64,000 nt of DNA from Boswellia sacra (GCA_013180625.2 SNVD02013256.1:1-64000), one strand, 5' to 3'; positions 20,334 through 31,945 are shown, numbered from the stretch's first letter. Notes: generated from the letters alone by a model not told the origin. Numbers and translations: made by a program.

Positions 20334-21641
20334 ATGGCAACTTTTAATTCAACTTTATATGTTGGGGGACTTTCTATCTCTAGACCTCCATTTTTTAATG
20401 GAAGTGATTACTCTTATTGGAAAACTAGAATAAGTATTTTCTTGAAATCTTTTGATTATGATTTGTGTTCTATTATTTTGGAAGGACCTTTTGTTCCTAC
20501 CCAAATTGAAAATGGGGAATGCATGCTTAAAGAACCTAAAGAGTTTAGTGAAGATGATAAAAAGAAATTGAGTTTGAATGCTAAAGCTATGAATGTGTTG
20601 TATTGTGCTCTAGATAGAAATGAGTTTAATAGAATATCTACTTGTTCTACGGCACAAGAAATATGGCACACACTTGAAGTAACTCATGAAGGAACTAGTC
20701 AAGTTAAAGAATCCAAAATTAGTATGCTAGTTCATAGTTATGAGCTTTTTAAGATGAAATCGGATGAATCAATTTCTGAAATGTTTACTAGATTTACGGA
20801 TATTATTAATAGTTTGAAATCTCTTGGTAAATCTTATTCTAATGTTGAAATGGTAAGAAAGATTCTTAGATGTCTACCAAAATCTTGGGAGCCAAAGGTG
20901 ATGGCAATTCAAGAAGCAAAGGACCTCACCAAACTACCATTAGAAGAACTTATGGGTTCTCTCATTACTCATGAAATCATCTTGAAGGAGAATGAAGAAG
21001 AAGATTGCGATGTGGCAAACATGTGCTTCATGGCTTTAAGAGAAAATGAGATAAGTATTCTAAACCATGATCCTAAGCTTTCATATGATGAATTACTTGA
21101 AGCATTCCAAAATTTACATGTGCAAGTTGATAAACAAAATTCAAAAATCAATGCTTTCAAAAAGAAGTCAAAAATCATGTTATCTCAATTAGAAGAATTG
21201 GTAGAAATAAATGAAGCTTTAGAAAATGAAAATGAAATTTTAAAGCAAAAAGATTTTGAAAGTTTGGAAAGTCAAATATATTTTTTAAAAATTGAAAATG
21301 AGATTTTAAAACAAAAGGATTTTGATAAATTAGAAAAAGAAAATGTTATTTTGAAAAAGGAAAATAATGACTTAAGAAATATTGTTGATAGTTTTACAAA
21401 AAGCATAAAAAATTTGAATTCTATGTTACAAAACCAAAGGTGTGTTTTTGATAAAAGAGGTTTAGGATATAAAACTCATAAAAATCAAAAGTATTTTAAA
21501 AATTATTTTGCTCATGCATCTTCTAGGAATAATCCTAATCATTCATGTACTTATTGTGGAAGAAAAGGACACAAAGTGCATTCTTGCTATATTAAGAGAA
21601 ATCCTAATTTGAAACAATATGGGTTCCAAAAAGTACAATAA
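20334..21641 (+). CDS. SIRE-like copia Gag
   Basis: A 435-residue open frame starting 42 bases after the PBS. The N-terminus has the copia Gag signature RPPFFNGSDYSYWKTR (residues about 18-33), followed by the helical UBN2-type core. Residues about 255-360 form a coiled coil with the duplicated block ENEILKQKDF. A CCHC zinc knuckle (CTYCGRKGHKVHSC) lies at about 405-418. The frame stops at 21639-21641, shortly after the knuckle; in the sister copy the same Gag runs about 35 residues further. Gag packages the RNA in cytoplasmic particles. It is the most intact protein of this element. Confidence 0.88.
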   Translation: MATFNSTLYVGGLSISRPPFFNGSDYSYWKTRISIFLKSFDYDLCSIILEGPFVPTQIENGECMLKEPKEFSEDDKKKLSLNAKAMNVLYCALDRNEFNRISTCSTAQEIWHTLEVTHEGTSQVKESKISMLVHSYELFKMKSDESISEMFTRFTDIINSLKSLGKSYSNVEMVRKILRCLPKSWEPKVMAIQEAKDLTKLPLEELMGSLITHEIILKENEEEDCDVANMCFMALRENEISILNHDPKLSYDELLEAFQNLHVQVDKQNSKINAFKKKSKIMLSQLEELVEINEALENENEILKQKDFESLESQIYFLKIENEILKQKDFDKLEKENVILKKENNDLRNIVDSFTKSIKNLNSMLQNQRCVFDKRGLGYKTHKNQKYFKNYFAHASSRNNPNHSCTYCGRKGHKVHSCYIKRNPNLKQYGFQKVQ

Positions 21642-21726
21642 CTAACCCCCAAGGACCCAAGAACATTTGGGTACCAAAAAGTCGCTCTTTTAATGTTGAT
21701 TGTAGAAACAAAGGAGTGGCAAACAC

Positions 21727-23338
21727 AAGTGGTACTTAGATAGTGGATGCTCAAGGCATATGACCGGAGATGCCTCCAAATTTTCAAGATTAATCATGAA
21801 GAAAGGAGGATATGTGACTTTCGGTGATAATGCCAAAGGAAGGGTAATCGGACATGGTGATATTGGTAACCCTTCTTCACCTATTATTAAAGATGTTTTG
21901 CTTGTTCATGGTTTGAAACATGATTTGATTAGCATTAGTCAATTGTGTGATAAGGGATATTTTGTTACTTTTGAGCCTAATAGATGTGTGATTAAGGATG
22001 TTAGTAATAATAAGACATTATTTGTTGGTAATAGATGTGGTAATATTTATACAATTGATATTGATGTTAATGATCATGTAGAAAAATGTTTCATTGTTAA
22101 TCATGATGCTTGGTTATGGCATAGAAGGCTTAGGTCATGCTAGCATGGACACAATTTCAAAAATTTCTAAAAATGATTTAGTTGATGGTCTTCCAAAAAT
22201 AAAATTTGAAAATGATAAGATTTGTGATGCTTGTCAATTTGGAAAACAAGTGAGAACTTCTTTTAAACAAAAGAAATTTATTTCAACAAATAAACCTCTA
22301 CAATTACTTCATTTGGATTTATTTGGACCATCAAGAACTCAAAGCCTTGGTGGAAAGTATTATGTTTTTGTTATTGTGGATGATTATTCAAGATTCACTT
22401 GGGTATTATTCTTGAAAACTAAAAATGAGGCCATACAAGCTTTTTCAAAATTTGCAAAAAGAGTCCAAAATCAAAAAGGATATTCTATTGTGTCCATTAG
22501 GAGTGATCATGGTGGTGAAGTAGACAATGTTGCATTTGAAAATCTTTGTAATGAAAATGTATTTGAGCATAATTTTTTCTCACCTAGAACTCCATAACAA
22601 AATGGTGTTGTTGAGAGGAAAAATAGGACTATCCAAGAAATGGCTAGGACCATGTTACTTGAAAATAATTTGCCAAAATATTTTTGGGCCGAAGCCGTTA
22701 ATACTGCATGCTTTATAATCAATAGAGTCCATATTAGAGCTTTAATAAAGAAAACTCCTTATGAACTTTGGAAAGGAAGAAAACCCAACATTGGATTTTT
22801 TAAAGTTTTTGGATGTAAATGTTTTATTTTAAACACCAAGGATAACCTTGGAAAATTTGATGCAAAAGCCGATGTTGGAATTTTTGTTGGCTACTCCAAC
22901 CATAGTAAAGCATATAGAGTTTTTAACAAAAAGACTCTTACTATTGAAGAATCTATGCATGTTGAATTTGATGAAACTAATGTTATTTCTTCAAAGAATT
23001 TAGATGATGATATTGTTGAGGTAGAAAGGCAAATCAAGGAATCAAGGCTTGATGAAAAGAGCCAAGATGAATTACAACTTCAACAAGAAAAGCTTGAGGA
23101 AGTAAATGATTCTTCCCAAGGATTACCAAAGGAATGGAGGTATACAAAAGCTCACCCTAAAGATCTCATTATTGGTGAACCATCACAAGGTATAAAAACT
23201 AGATCTTCTTTTAAGAACTTTTGTAATCATTTTGCATTTATCTCTCAATTTGAACCAAAATCTTTTAAAGAAGCCGAAAATAATGAAAGTTGGATTTTAG
23301 CTATGCAAGAAGAATTGAACCAATTTGAGAGAAATTAA
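21727..23338 (+). pseudogene. Copia protease and integrase, broken, followed by the RT deletion
   Basis: Protease starts out of frame with gag: WYLDSGCSRHMTGD with the DSG active site at 21739-21747. The GAG-pre-integrase segment with WLWHRRL follows. A one-base insertion near 22129 (absent in the sister copy) breaks the frame. Integrase then resumes with the zinc-binding CDACQFGKQ, LHLDLFGP (first catalytic Asp), RSDHGGE (second Asp) and VVERKN (Glu). A CAA-to-TAA change at 22595-22597 interrupts just before the third catalytic residue. The frame ends at 23338 in QEELNQFERN, the region that normally leads into RT. No RT or RNase H follows. Confidence 0.88.
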
Positions 23339-23678
23339 GTTTGGGAATTAGTTCCTAGACCCAAATATGACTAAACCCCTCATATAAGATAGATTTTGCA
23401 TAATTAGAAGAGAATTAGGCATGTTGGATATGTCTCAATTATTTTTTTTATATGATAATCTTTGAATGGTAGCATATGTTAAGGGGGAGAATATATTTAG
23501 GGGGAGTAGTTAATTTGATTACATCTTTTTGATGATAACAAAAGGGGGATAAATAGTTGGATTGCTTATATTCATAACAAGTGCCATTTTTTGTTTATTC
23601 TTGATTTTATTTTCATTCTTTATTTTAGATATTATTTGAAAGCAATCAATGGTTTGTCATCATCAAAAAGGGGGAGAT
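23339..23678 (+). other. Deletion junction, 3' untranslated region and polypurine tracts of copia element 1
   Basis: After CCCAAATATGACTAAA the sequence passes into non-coding 3' DNA. Three AAGGGGGA-type purine runs occur (near 23482, 23498 and 23541) before the real PPT at 23664-23677. A perfect 12-base inverted repeat (CTTTTTGATGAT at 23525-23536, ATCATCAAAAAG at 23659-23670) ends in that PPT. Confidence 0.8.
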
Positions 23679-25522
23679 TGTTAGCCCTAAGGCTACATGA
23701 TAATTTTGATGATAACAATACACATTGATTAATTGAGATTTACTAACATGTTTATTTATGTGCAAGAGTAAGATCATTGAAATAATTTTAAAATCAAGAA
23801 GAGGCTTATTAAAATGAAGTGTTGAAGCTAGGGAGAAGACTACATGTTAAAGGCACCAAAGTTTAAGAACAAGGATTGACTCAAGGAATGTGACACATGA
23901 GCAATGTTCAATCAATTGGTCATATATATCTCTACAAATATCTAAATGACGTGATTCTTGAGCCTTTGGAAAGCTTACTTAATTTATAACATTTCATATG
24001 TTTTAATGAAATTCAAATTTCAAGTGCAAAGTTGTCCAAATCATCATGCAAGTTGAAAGACAAATGGAAGCAGCTGATATGAGCACTGAATACTCCTTTG
24101 GACAGATCTTGAGCTATAAAAATCAAAATGACTTGATTCTTGTGGCATTAGAAATATGACTTAATGACGAACATTTTGTATGTTTGAAAAAATTCAAATT
24201 TCAAACAGAAGGCCGACATAATTGACATGCAATTCGGTGGACTGACACAGAGAAGAAAAATCAACTCACATGAGCACTGAATGGTGTTTTGGCCATATCT
24301 TAAGATAGAGATATCAAAATGCTTTTATTCTTAATGTTTTGGAAAGCTTGTTCAAATATTCAGATCTTTTATGTTTTGAAGAAATTCAAATTTCAAACGG
24401 AAGGCTGACAGAATTATCATTCAATTTGGTGGACTAACACAAGAAAGAAAAATCAAGTCACATGAGCACCGAATGGTGTTTTGGCCATATCTTAAGCTAC
24501 AGATATCCAAATGACTTGATTCTTGATGAGTTGGAAAGATTATTCAAATGTAAAAATCTTTTATGTTTTATAGATTTTCAAATTTCAAACGGAACATTGA
24601 CAAAAATGGTAGAAAATATTACAGTTTTTATGGTGGGCAGAAAATTTGGAGTTGGTGTCTTCACTTGTTCAAGTTCATCTCATTTGCTTATAAAAGGAGC
24701 CATTCTCCCATGCATTCATTAAGACAAGAAGTGAAGAGAAGAATCCATCAAGCCACAAATAAGAGAAATATCAAGTTTAGAGAGCTTTTATATTCTTTAT
24801 CTACTCTTTGAAGAGAGTTGTACTTTTGTTGTAAAAATTTTCTTTGTTCTTGTATTGTGGTGAGAGTGAGATCTACTTGTAAATGATAAAAGTTATCTTG
24901 AGAGAATCTAGCCTTGGTGAGGTTGTTCATCAAGAAGAACTCTTGGTGTGGTGTTATCAAGGGTTGAAGGAAAGTTGCCTTGGTGAGGTTGTTCATCAAG
25001 AAGAACTCTTGGTGTGGTGTTATCAAGAGTTGAAGGAAGTTGCCTTGGTGAGGTTGTTCATCAAGAAGAACTCTTGGTGTGGTGTTATCAAGGGTTGAAG
25101 GAAGTTGCCTTGGTGAGGTTGTTCATCAAGAAGAACTCTTGGTGTGGTGTTATCAAGGTTGGAAGAAAAAGTCTTGGTGAGGTTGTTCATCAAGCAAGTT
25201 GTAAAGATTTCTACAACTTAGTGGAAAGCTTAGCTCGTGGAGCTAGGAGCCCGTGGACGTAGGCAAGGTTTGCCGAACCACGTAAATTGAGTTTGCACTC
25301 TCTCTATCCCTTTCCTCTTTACATTTACTTGCACTTGTGATTGTTCATCATTATTATTCTTTTGATTGCATCTTTGATAAATTCTAATTTCATCTTCTTC
25401 ACCTTTATTCTCAAAGAAAGAGTGAACTAATTTTGATCTTTCAAGAAAAGTTTTCTAAATCCGTTTTGATAAATAAAAACCCAATTCACCCCCCCTCTTG
25501 GGTTGCCATACCTGGGTCAACA
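23679..25522 (+). repeat. 3' LTR of copia element 1
   Basis: 1844 bp. TATAAAA is intact at 24689-24695. The 65-bp repeat has units at 24911, 24977, 25042, 25107 and a degenerate one at 25171. Overlapping short ORFs across those units are repeat artefacts. Confidence 0.93.
24911..25195 (+). repeat. 65-bp tandem repeat in copia 3' LTR
   Basis: Same unit as in the 5' LTR, four full copies and a partial; the first unit is 66 bp because of an extra A. Confidence 0.92.
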
Positions 25523-25527
25523 CTTCT

Positions 25528-26355
25528 TTGTCTTCAATCGTTTGAATTAGGCTAGAAAGGCCATGATTAGGCTAGAATATTCCATGGTAACTATGTCTAG
25601 GTTAGACAGGCTATCATAATATGAATTAATATAAATTGTGCTAGAATAGCAATAGATAGAATTACCTTGATAGAATTATCAAATCTAGGCTAGAAAGCCA
25701 TGATACTAGATTATGGCCTTATATTGAACTAATTTATTTATGAATATGTGAATATGCTATGAATATACCATGTTTAGAAGTGCTATTGTATGATGCCATG
25801 AAATGTTGGTGGACTCACATTGATGGTGAGGGACCATCCCTTATAATTGGATGAATGTAGTCTTTATAGAATTTATTTTATTGTTGAAGAACAAAGCAAT
25901 GTAATCCTTTTCCCCTTTCCCATGTTTGACATAAATATAATTCTATTCTCCTCTCTCTTTCTATGTATGAATATATAACTATTACAATTGAATGATCACC
26001 TCACATGTCTAAATAAAGATAAAAATGGAATGTGTGCATAAAACCAACAACTTAAGTAGACTGTATGTCAATATAAGATATTTTTATTTGGTATACCCTA
26101 GTGGAGGTCGAATTTTGATATAAGTAGGGCAGAAGACTCATACCTGACCTCCTGAACTTATCTCTGAAAATATGAGGGTTCTAGGTCCTGAAGCGAGGGA
26201 TCGAATTGCCCCCACTCATTCCAAATTAAATAATTAGGTGGCGACTCTATTTCTCCAGACCTGCCCATGGCTCGTTTGTGTTCCCTTAAATCTTGAAAAA
26301 GGCTTTGACACAGTATCATGATCGCAAATGCTCTGACGAGATGAAAACCTCCTTC
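25528..26355 (+). repeat. Tat-type LTR L2, right part
   Basis: Continuation of L2 after the copia insertion. Its reverse complement is 12484 to about 13440 in L1. The 3' end is placed at CTTCA near 26355, where similarity to L1 stops. An AGGTGGCGACTC motif near 26231 lies inside the LTR and is not the PBS; no PBS follows the LTR here. Confidence 0.7.
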
Positions 26356-26387
26356 ACAGTCACATCATAGTGTTGTACCCAACATCA

Positions 26388-29170
26388 TATTCTCCTTTAT
26401 AGATGGGTTTTCTGGATATAACAAGGGAATGGTGGCCAATAAAGTCAAGATGAAAACAGACTTGATTACAAAGTAGGGAACCTACTGTCACAAGGGGATG
26501 CCCTTCGAGAGAATGCAGGGGCTAGCTACCAATAAATGGGATGATGCTATTCCATGACAAGATGCATAAGGAGATAGAAAATAATGTCGATGACATGATG
26601 GTGAAGTCCAAAACACAAGATGATCATTTTGAAGCTTAGATAGATTCCAAAAAAGGGTGAATAAGTATAAGCTACGATTGAATTCGAAGAAGTGTATTTT
26701 TTAAGTTGCCTTAAGGAAGCTGTTGGGGTTTGTAGTTGGCAAGAAGAGGATAAAGGTAGATCCTGACAAGGACAAGATGATCAGTAAGATGCCATCACCC
26801 AAGATAGAGAAAGAAGTTCAAGGGTTTCTTTGAAAGATCTAATGCATCATTCAATTCATTGCCAAGCTGACGACAATTTGTACACCAATCTTCAAGCTCA
26901 TAGAGAAGGATGAGCCAATGTAATGGAATGATCAATGTCAATAAGCAATTGAGAAGATTAAGAAGTATTTGTAAAATCCGCTTGTCTTAAAACTGCCTAA
27001 GCCTGACAATAATCTAATAATCTATTTGGCTTTTGGAGAAGAGGTAATCAACTCCATGCTATCACAAGAAGATGAGAACAACATGGAGCATGCCGTTTAT
27101 TATATTAAAAAGAAGTTGCTGCCACATGAGATAAAGTGCAATTAAATGTAGAAAACATTCCTAGCAATGGTATGGCTTTCAAATAAGTTGAGGCATTTCT
27201 TTTAGTCTTACAAAATTAAGGTTGTAATGAAAGAGAACCTGAGGAAGTATCTCTACAAAACACCATCATTAGCGGGAAAGTTAGCAAGATGGCTAGTTCA
27301 ATTATCAGAATTCGATATTGAATATGTCACTAAGAAGATGGTGAAAGGAAGAGAAGTTGCAAAATTCTTGGCCATGAATCCAATCGATGCTGATAAGCCT
27401 TGGGAGTAAGATTTTCCAGATGAATATCTAGGAGTCATCTCAATATTGGGTCGTAGGACATTTCTTGATGGAGCTGTCTATAGAAATAATGTTGGAATAA
27501 GAGTTATTATAGTCTTGCTTGCTTAAGAAGTCATCCCTTTTGCTAAGATGCTAGAGTTTAGAGTCACCAATAACATGGCTGAGTATGAAGCCTATGCCTT
27601 TGGGTTGAAGATTTTGATCACGATGGAGATTAATGACGTATGGGTGTTGGGTGATTCAAAGTTAGTCATCTCCTAAGCCAATGAAAATTAGGATCTAAGG
27701 AAGGAATACTCAAACTATATCTCGAGCACAATAGAGGGTTATTTGGGAGGTTCAACCAATGTACCTTTACCCATCTTCCAAGAAATGAGAATTAGATGGC
27801 TGATGCCTTGGCTGCTTTAGCATTAGTTTGGGTGAGCACTCAAGAGTTTTTAGTGAGACCAATAGTGATATCACAAGAATGGGGTTCGTTCTACATAGGT
27901 TCCCAAATAATGAGGGTAGAAGTGGATGAGAAGCCATGGTTCTATGGTTTGATGAGGTACTTAGAGGAAAAATTCTACCAGAAGAGGTTAATAAGAAGGA
28001 TAGGGTTGTGCTACGACGATTGACCCAAAAGTTTACTTGTCATCAAGGAATGATGTGCAAACAAATCTCAGAAGGGATGCAATTAAGATGTTTCGATTAA
28101 AAAGAAGCGAGAAGATTTATGAAAGAAATGCATAATGGTGTATGTGGGCCACACATGAATGGGCTAATGCTAGCAAGGAAGATCATGAGACAAGGTTTAT
28201 ATTGGTTAACCATAGAGACAAATTATGTCCAGTTTGTGAAAAGGTGCCACAAATGTTAGATCAATGGATATTTGATTTATCAATGACACTTGGAGCTATA
28301 AGTAGCACCATGGCCATTTGCTACATAGGGCATTGACATCATAGGTCAAATAAGGTCGTCAGCCTCTAATAGGCATCGATATGTGGTGTTGGCAATGGAC
28401 TACTTCACCAAATGGATAAAAAGCTGAGTCCTACAATAAATTGGGGGCAAGGCAAATGTGAGGTTCATCGAGAAGAACATCATATGTAGATTTGGAATAC
28501 CACATCATATCATGACTAACAATAAGGTTCATTTCCAAAACGAGACCAAGGCCTTATTTGAGAAGTACGGGATCGAACATCACAAGTCATCTCTGTATCG
28601 ACTGCTGTAGAAGTGGCCAATAAGAATATCAAGAAGATGTTAGCTAAGGCAATGCATACATATAAAGATTGGGTTGAGAAGATGTTATTGGTACTGCAGG
28701 GTTATAGAACCACACTTAGAAGTTCAACAAGCAGGACACCACTCTTATTGGTTTACGGTTCAGAGGCAATCCTAGCAATTGAGATAGAAATGAAATCAGC
28801 AAGGGTTTTGATTGAAGCAAAAATTTCTAGAGGAGAATGGATTCAAAATAGATATGATCAGTTGGCCTCCATTGATGAGAAAAAGATGAAGGCTAGATAT
28901 CACATGTAGTTGTAACAAAAAAGAGTCGCCTAAGCTTTTAACAAGAAAATAAGGATTAGGAAGTTCAAAGAAGGAGAATGGGTCCTTAAGTAGGCCAGAC
29001 CAATAGTGTTGAGTCCAAGAGGAAAGTTCAAGCCCACCTAAGAGGGCCTATTCATTATGACAAAAGTTCTGTCCGAAGTAGCCATCATTTTATGAGACAT
29101 GGAAAGGAATGAATTCATTGTGCCTATTAACATGAACTTGCTGAAGAGATAATATGTGTGGAAGTGAGGG
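26388..29170 (+). pseudogene. Tat-lineage gypsy pol remnant (RT, two RNase H domains, integrase)
   Basis: Heavily mutated, with stops and frameshifts throughout. RT begins mid-domain (FIDGFSGYN, near 26400) and keeps the catalytic VDDMMVKS (near 26590-26615). RNase H follows, with a linker around GREVAKFLAMNP (near 27345). A second, archaeal-type RNase H follows (NNMAEYEAYAFGLKI and LGDSKLVIS, near 27570-27670), the dual arrangement typical of Tat/Ogre elements. Integrase has WGIDIIGQI (near 28325), the FEKYGIEH block (near 28560) and YRTTLRSSTSRTPLLLVYG (near 28700-28760). Gag, protease and the first part of RT are missing between LTR L2 and this block. Confidence 0.82.
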
Positions 29171-29319
29171 AAAAGAAAAGAGAGTGAGAGAAAAAAAATT
29201 AATTAGAAAAATAAGTAACCAATGACAGGACTTGTCTCATTGTGCGCATGTTGTTTGAAGAACAGTTGTACTTTTATTAATGAAATGAAATTGTTTGTAA
29301 ACAAATATCACTACAAGAA

Positions 29320-30155
29320 TTTTTTACATATTTGTCACTTTATAATTTTTTTATTTGGCATTTTTTTAAGAAAGTGAGAAATATAACATTGGTCAGAAAG
29401 TCAAACCTGCCTATTCATCTTATTTGTCACTTTTGTCTTTATTCAATCAAATATTTATCATATTTTTATAAAAATGTGACAAATATGTGAATATGTAATC
29501 TTTCCAATTTCCTTATCATATTTTCATCTTCTCTTTCAAGCATTATGAATATAATATTTTAAATATCAATGAATAGAGAAGTAAAAAATCTCAAAATAAT
29601 AATTAAATAATATAATTTTATATTTTAATATTTAATTACAAATAGTTTTTTAAAATATTTAAATAAAATAAATATTTTTGTATAAATTAAATAATAAATT
29701 TTTAAAATCAAATTAATAAGAAGTAAATTTTTAAACATGAAAATTATATGAATAAATAAATTATTTTATACTTTCAAAGTGATTAAAATCATATTTTTTA
29801 ATTATGAAAAATTAAGAAATTAAAAATCTTGAATAAAATTTTGTTTTGAAATAATATAACATTTATACTTAAGTATTATGATAATTTATTTTAGAAATTA
29901 AATAAAAACAATTAATGTTTATAAAAATAAAAAAACTAAAACATATACATGTATATTTAAAGTATCTCGCATTTCACATTTTTATTGATTAATAAAGTCT
30001 TAAACATACACATGATTTACATCTCATAAAACCCATTTGAAATAAACCTAAAGCCCTTCAACCCTCAAATCATTTTCTCTTCTCTTCACCCTTTCACGCC
30101 TCCACCCTTTCAAACCTCTCTCTCTCCCCCAAACATTCCACTCCCTAAATCTCAG
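29320..30155. other. AT-rich left interior of the CACTA element
   Basis: No coding sequence seen. A few copies of ATTTGTCAC/GTGACAAAT-type motifs near the left end (29330, 29432, 29480) may be subterminal transposase-binding repeats. The remainder is very AT-rich. Confidence 0.6.
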
Positions 30156-30156
30156 C

Positions 30157-30267
30157 TCAGAAGATCACGACTGGCGACTTAATCTCCGACTGGTTCACAC
30201 TCATTGGCTCGAACGGTAAGCCGCCTAAGCCTAGCACAGCTATAAAACTCGAACTGAAATTCATATT
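30157..30267 (+). pseudogene. Possible C2-domain gene fragment
   Basis: A short open stretch with DWFTLIGSNGKPPKP resembles part of plant C2 (calcium/lipid-binding) domains. It runs directly into Mg-chelatase sequence in another frame, so it would be a separate captured piece. The assignment rests on one motif and could be wrong. Confidence 0.4.
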
Positions 30268-30270
30268 GAG

Positions 30271-30382
30271 AAGCTTAAGGGGCCTAATGCTCCGATTATA
30301 GGGCTGGTTTTGCAAAGGAGTCTGATAGTGACTGGTGATGAGAGTTATTATGTTGCTGTAATCATGGAGTTAGAGGCAAGAG
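30271..30382 (+). pseudogene. CHLH: Mg-chelatase subunit H fragment 1
   Basis: About 37 codons including [20 protein letters not shown], nearly identical to the plant chloroplast Mg-chelatase H subunit (tetrapyrrole pathway). The frame ends after MELEAR, exactly where the protein continues at 31999 in the second fragment. The AHP gene was therefore inserted in what had been one continuous exon. Confidence 0.85.
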
Positions 30383-30663
30383 AAAGATAATGCAGAAAAG
30401 AGTGTAAAGTTGTAGAATTTTATTAATAGTACTTGTACTACTAGACAGTAATACCGAGAGAAAAATTTGGATTTTTATTTCTTTTGGGTCTGTGTATTAA
30501 ATTCATCAAATCACTTTCAAGGTTCTAAGCATTTATACCTCTTTTGATGGTGTAATAATTCCACAAGATCTGCAATTCAAGCCTCAAGCTCTATTGGATC
30601 AATGCTTTAAAAATAGAGTGGTTTGTGTGTAGGGAAGGAGAGGAACAGAAGAAATGCTAAGAC

Positions 30664-31945
30664 ATGGAGGTGGGTCAGATGCAGAGAAGGCTGCTGGACT
30701 ACATAAAGTCCTTGTTTCTGGAGGTAACGCGGAAGATTGTAAAAATATTTTAATGAATCTAAGATGGTTTTTGTTCTGTTTTTGATATGCATGCATACTC
30801 TTTATTTTTTTTTCAAGCGTATTTGTGTTGGTTTTTATTTGTTTATTTATTTTTTTGGTTGAGAGAAGGGGGTTCTGGATGGCCAGTTTTTACAGCTCCA
30901 GCAACTGCAAGATAAGAGCAACCCTGATTTTGTTGTTGAAGTGGTCTCTCTCTTCTTTGAAGATTCTGAGAGGCTTCTCAATGACCTCAATAAGGCTCTG
31001 TAAGCTCTCTGTCCCTCTCTTTCTGTCTTTTAAATCGCTCATCTCTAGCCTTCCATCTGTATCTCTGACTTTTACTTTATTTTTGTCCTCCTAATCTATT
31101 CATCATATTCTCCTTTTTCATTTTATTTCCATAGAGATCAACCAAATATAGACTTCAAATTTGTTGATTCCCATGTTCATCAGTTGAAGAGTAGTAGCTC
31201 AAGGTACATAACTTTCTTATTTTCTTTAAACAAAATGAATGTATTCTTTTTTATTCCTTTTTAGTTTCTAGATGGCTACAGTTTCAGGTTTATATTTCTG
31301 ATCACTGTTGTTGAGCCGCTGCATATTACATAACTCGTTTCACACATTATTTCAAGTATTTAACCAAGTTGGGTTTATCCAATTTCAATGTCACTGATAT
31401 TTGATCAAGCCCCGGTGAGAAAGCAACATAAATAGTATTGGCCATTAACTTAATTCAGATCTGAAACGTAAGAACTATAATCTAGATGGAAAATTGTTTG
31501 CTTAACCAAATCTTTGTCTTGAACAGCATAGGTGCACAGAGAATTAAAAATGTTTGCATTGCTTTCTGCAACTTTTGTGAGGAACAGAACATTGAAGCAT
31601 GAGTCTCAAGTCATTTAAATTATTTCTTTTCCACTGCTTGTTCTTCGTTTATCATTGAAACTAAAATTCTGAAGACTTAGAAGTCATGAATGATGAAACG
31701 AGAAAATTTAGTTCTGATATAAATCTGATTTGTTGAAATTACATCTTCTGAGGGTCTGAGATGTTTGCAACAAGTGAAACAAGAGTACTACCTTGCGAAG
31801 AACAAGCTTGAAACTCTATTCAGGGTTAGTACAATGGAAAACTCTACTTGAAAACATGGCTGAAGTGTTTATGAATATTATTTAATATTTATTAGAATAA
31901 TTGTTTTCTTGATGAAATTATGGTCAATTGTAGATGGAGCAATAG
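30664..31945 (+). pseudogene. Histidine-containing phosphotransfer protein (AHP-type), near-complete, inside a CHLH exon
   Basis: Six exons match the plant AHP family, which relays phosphate from cytokinin receptor kinases to response regulators. Exons: 30664-30723, 30869-30999, 31135-31203, 31527-31596, 31753-31824 and from 31934. Visible blocks are MEVGQMQRRLLDYIKSLFLE, FLQLQQLQDKSNPDFVVEVV, the phospho-acceptor motif VHQLKSSSS (His kept; the usual Gly after LK is Ser) and CLQQVKQEYYLAKNKLETLF. Splice sites are GT-AG except intron 4, whose donor reads GC. A TAG at 31943-31945 in the last exon removes only about the last 10 residues. Introns show DNA-level capture. It may still be expressible; I list it as a pseudogene because of the stop. 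Confidence 0.85.

Larger units (their letters stand above)
18433..25522 (+). mobile_element. SIRE-like Ty1/copia element 1, lacking reverse transcriptase and RNase H
   Basis: LTRs of 1846 and 1844 bp start TGTTAGCC and end GTCAACA, flanked by the direct 5-bp duplication CTTCT (18428-18432 and 25523-25527). A tRNA-iMet PBS follows the 5' LTR and an AAAAAGGGGGAGA tract precedes the 3' LTR. The internal region is only about 3.4 kb: gag, protease and integrase are present, but RT and RNase H are absent; integrase-side sequence ending in WELVPRPKYD jumps straight to the 3' untranslated region. Gag and integrase resemble the SIRE/Maximus lineage. Inserted in Tat LTR L2. Confidence 0.93.

Noticed and set aside
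24883..25262. Overlapping ORFs with repeated GEVVHQEELLVWCYQ-like peptides
   Set aside because: They are translations of the 65-bp LTR tandem repeat, in shifting frames, with no link to gag or pol.
26231..26250. AGGTGGCGACTC as the PBS of LTR L2
   Set aside because: The same block lies inside L1 about 130 bases before its true LTR end and PBS, so here it is internal LTR sequence.
12484..26355. A DNA transposon with giant terminal inverted repeats around PMD
   Set aside because: The arms end at tRNA-Arg type PBS or Tat pol sequence and carry TATA boxes in LTR-like positions, so they are Tat LTRs in opposite orientations.
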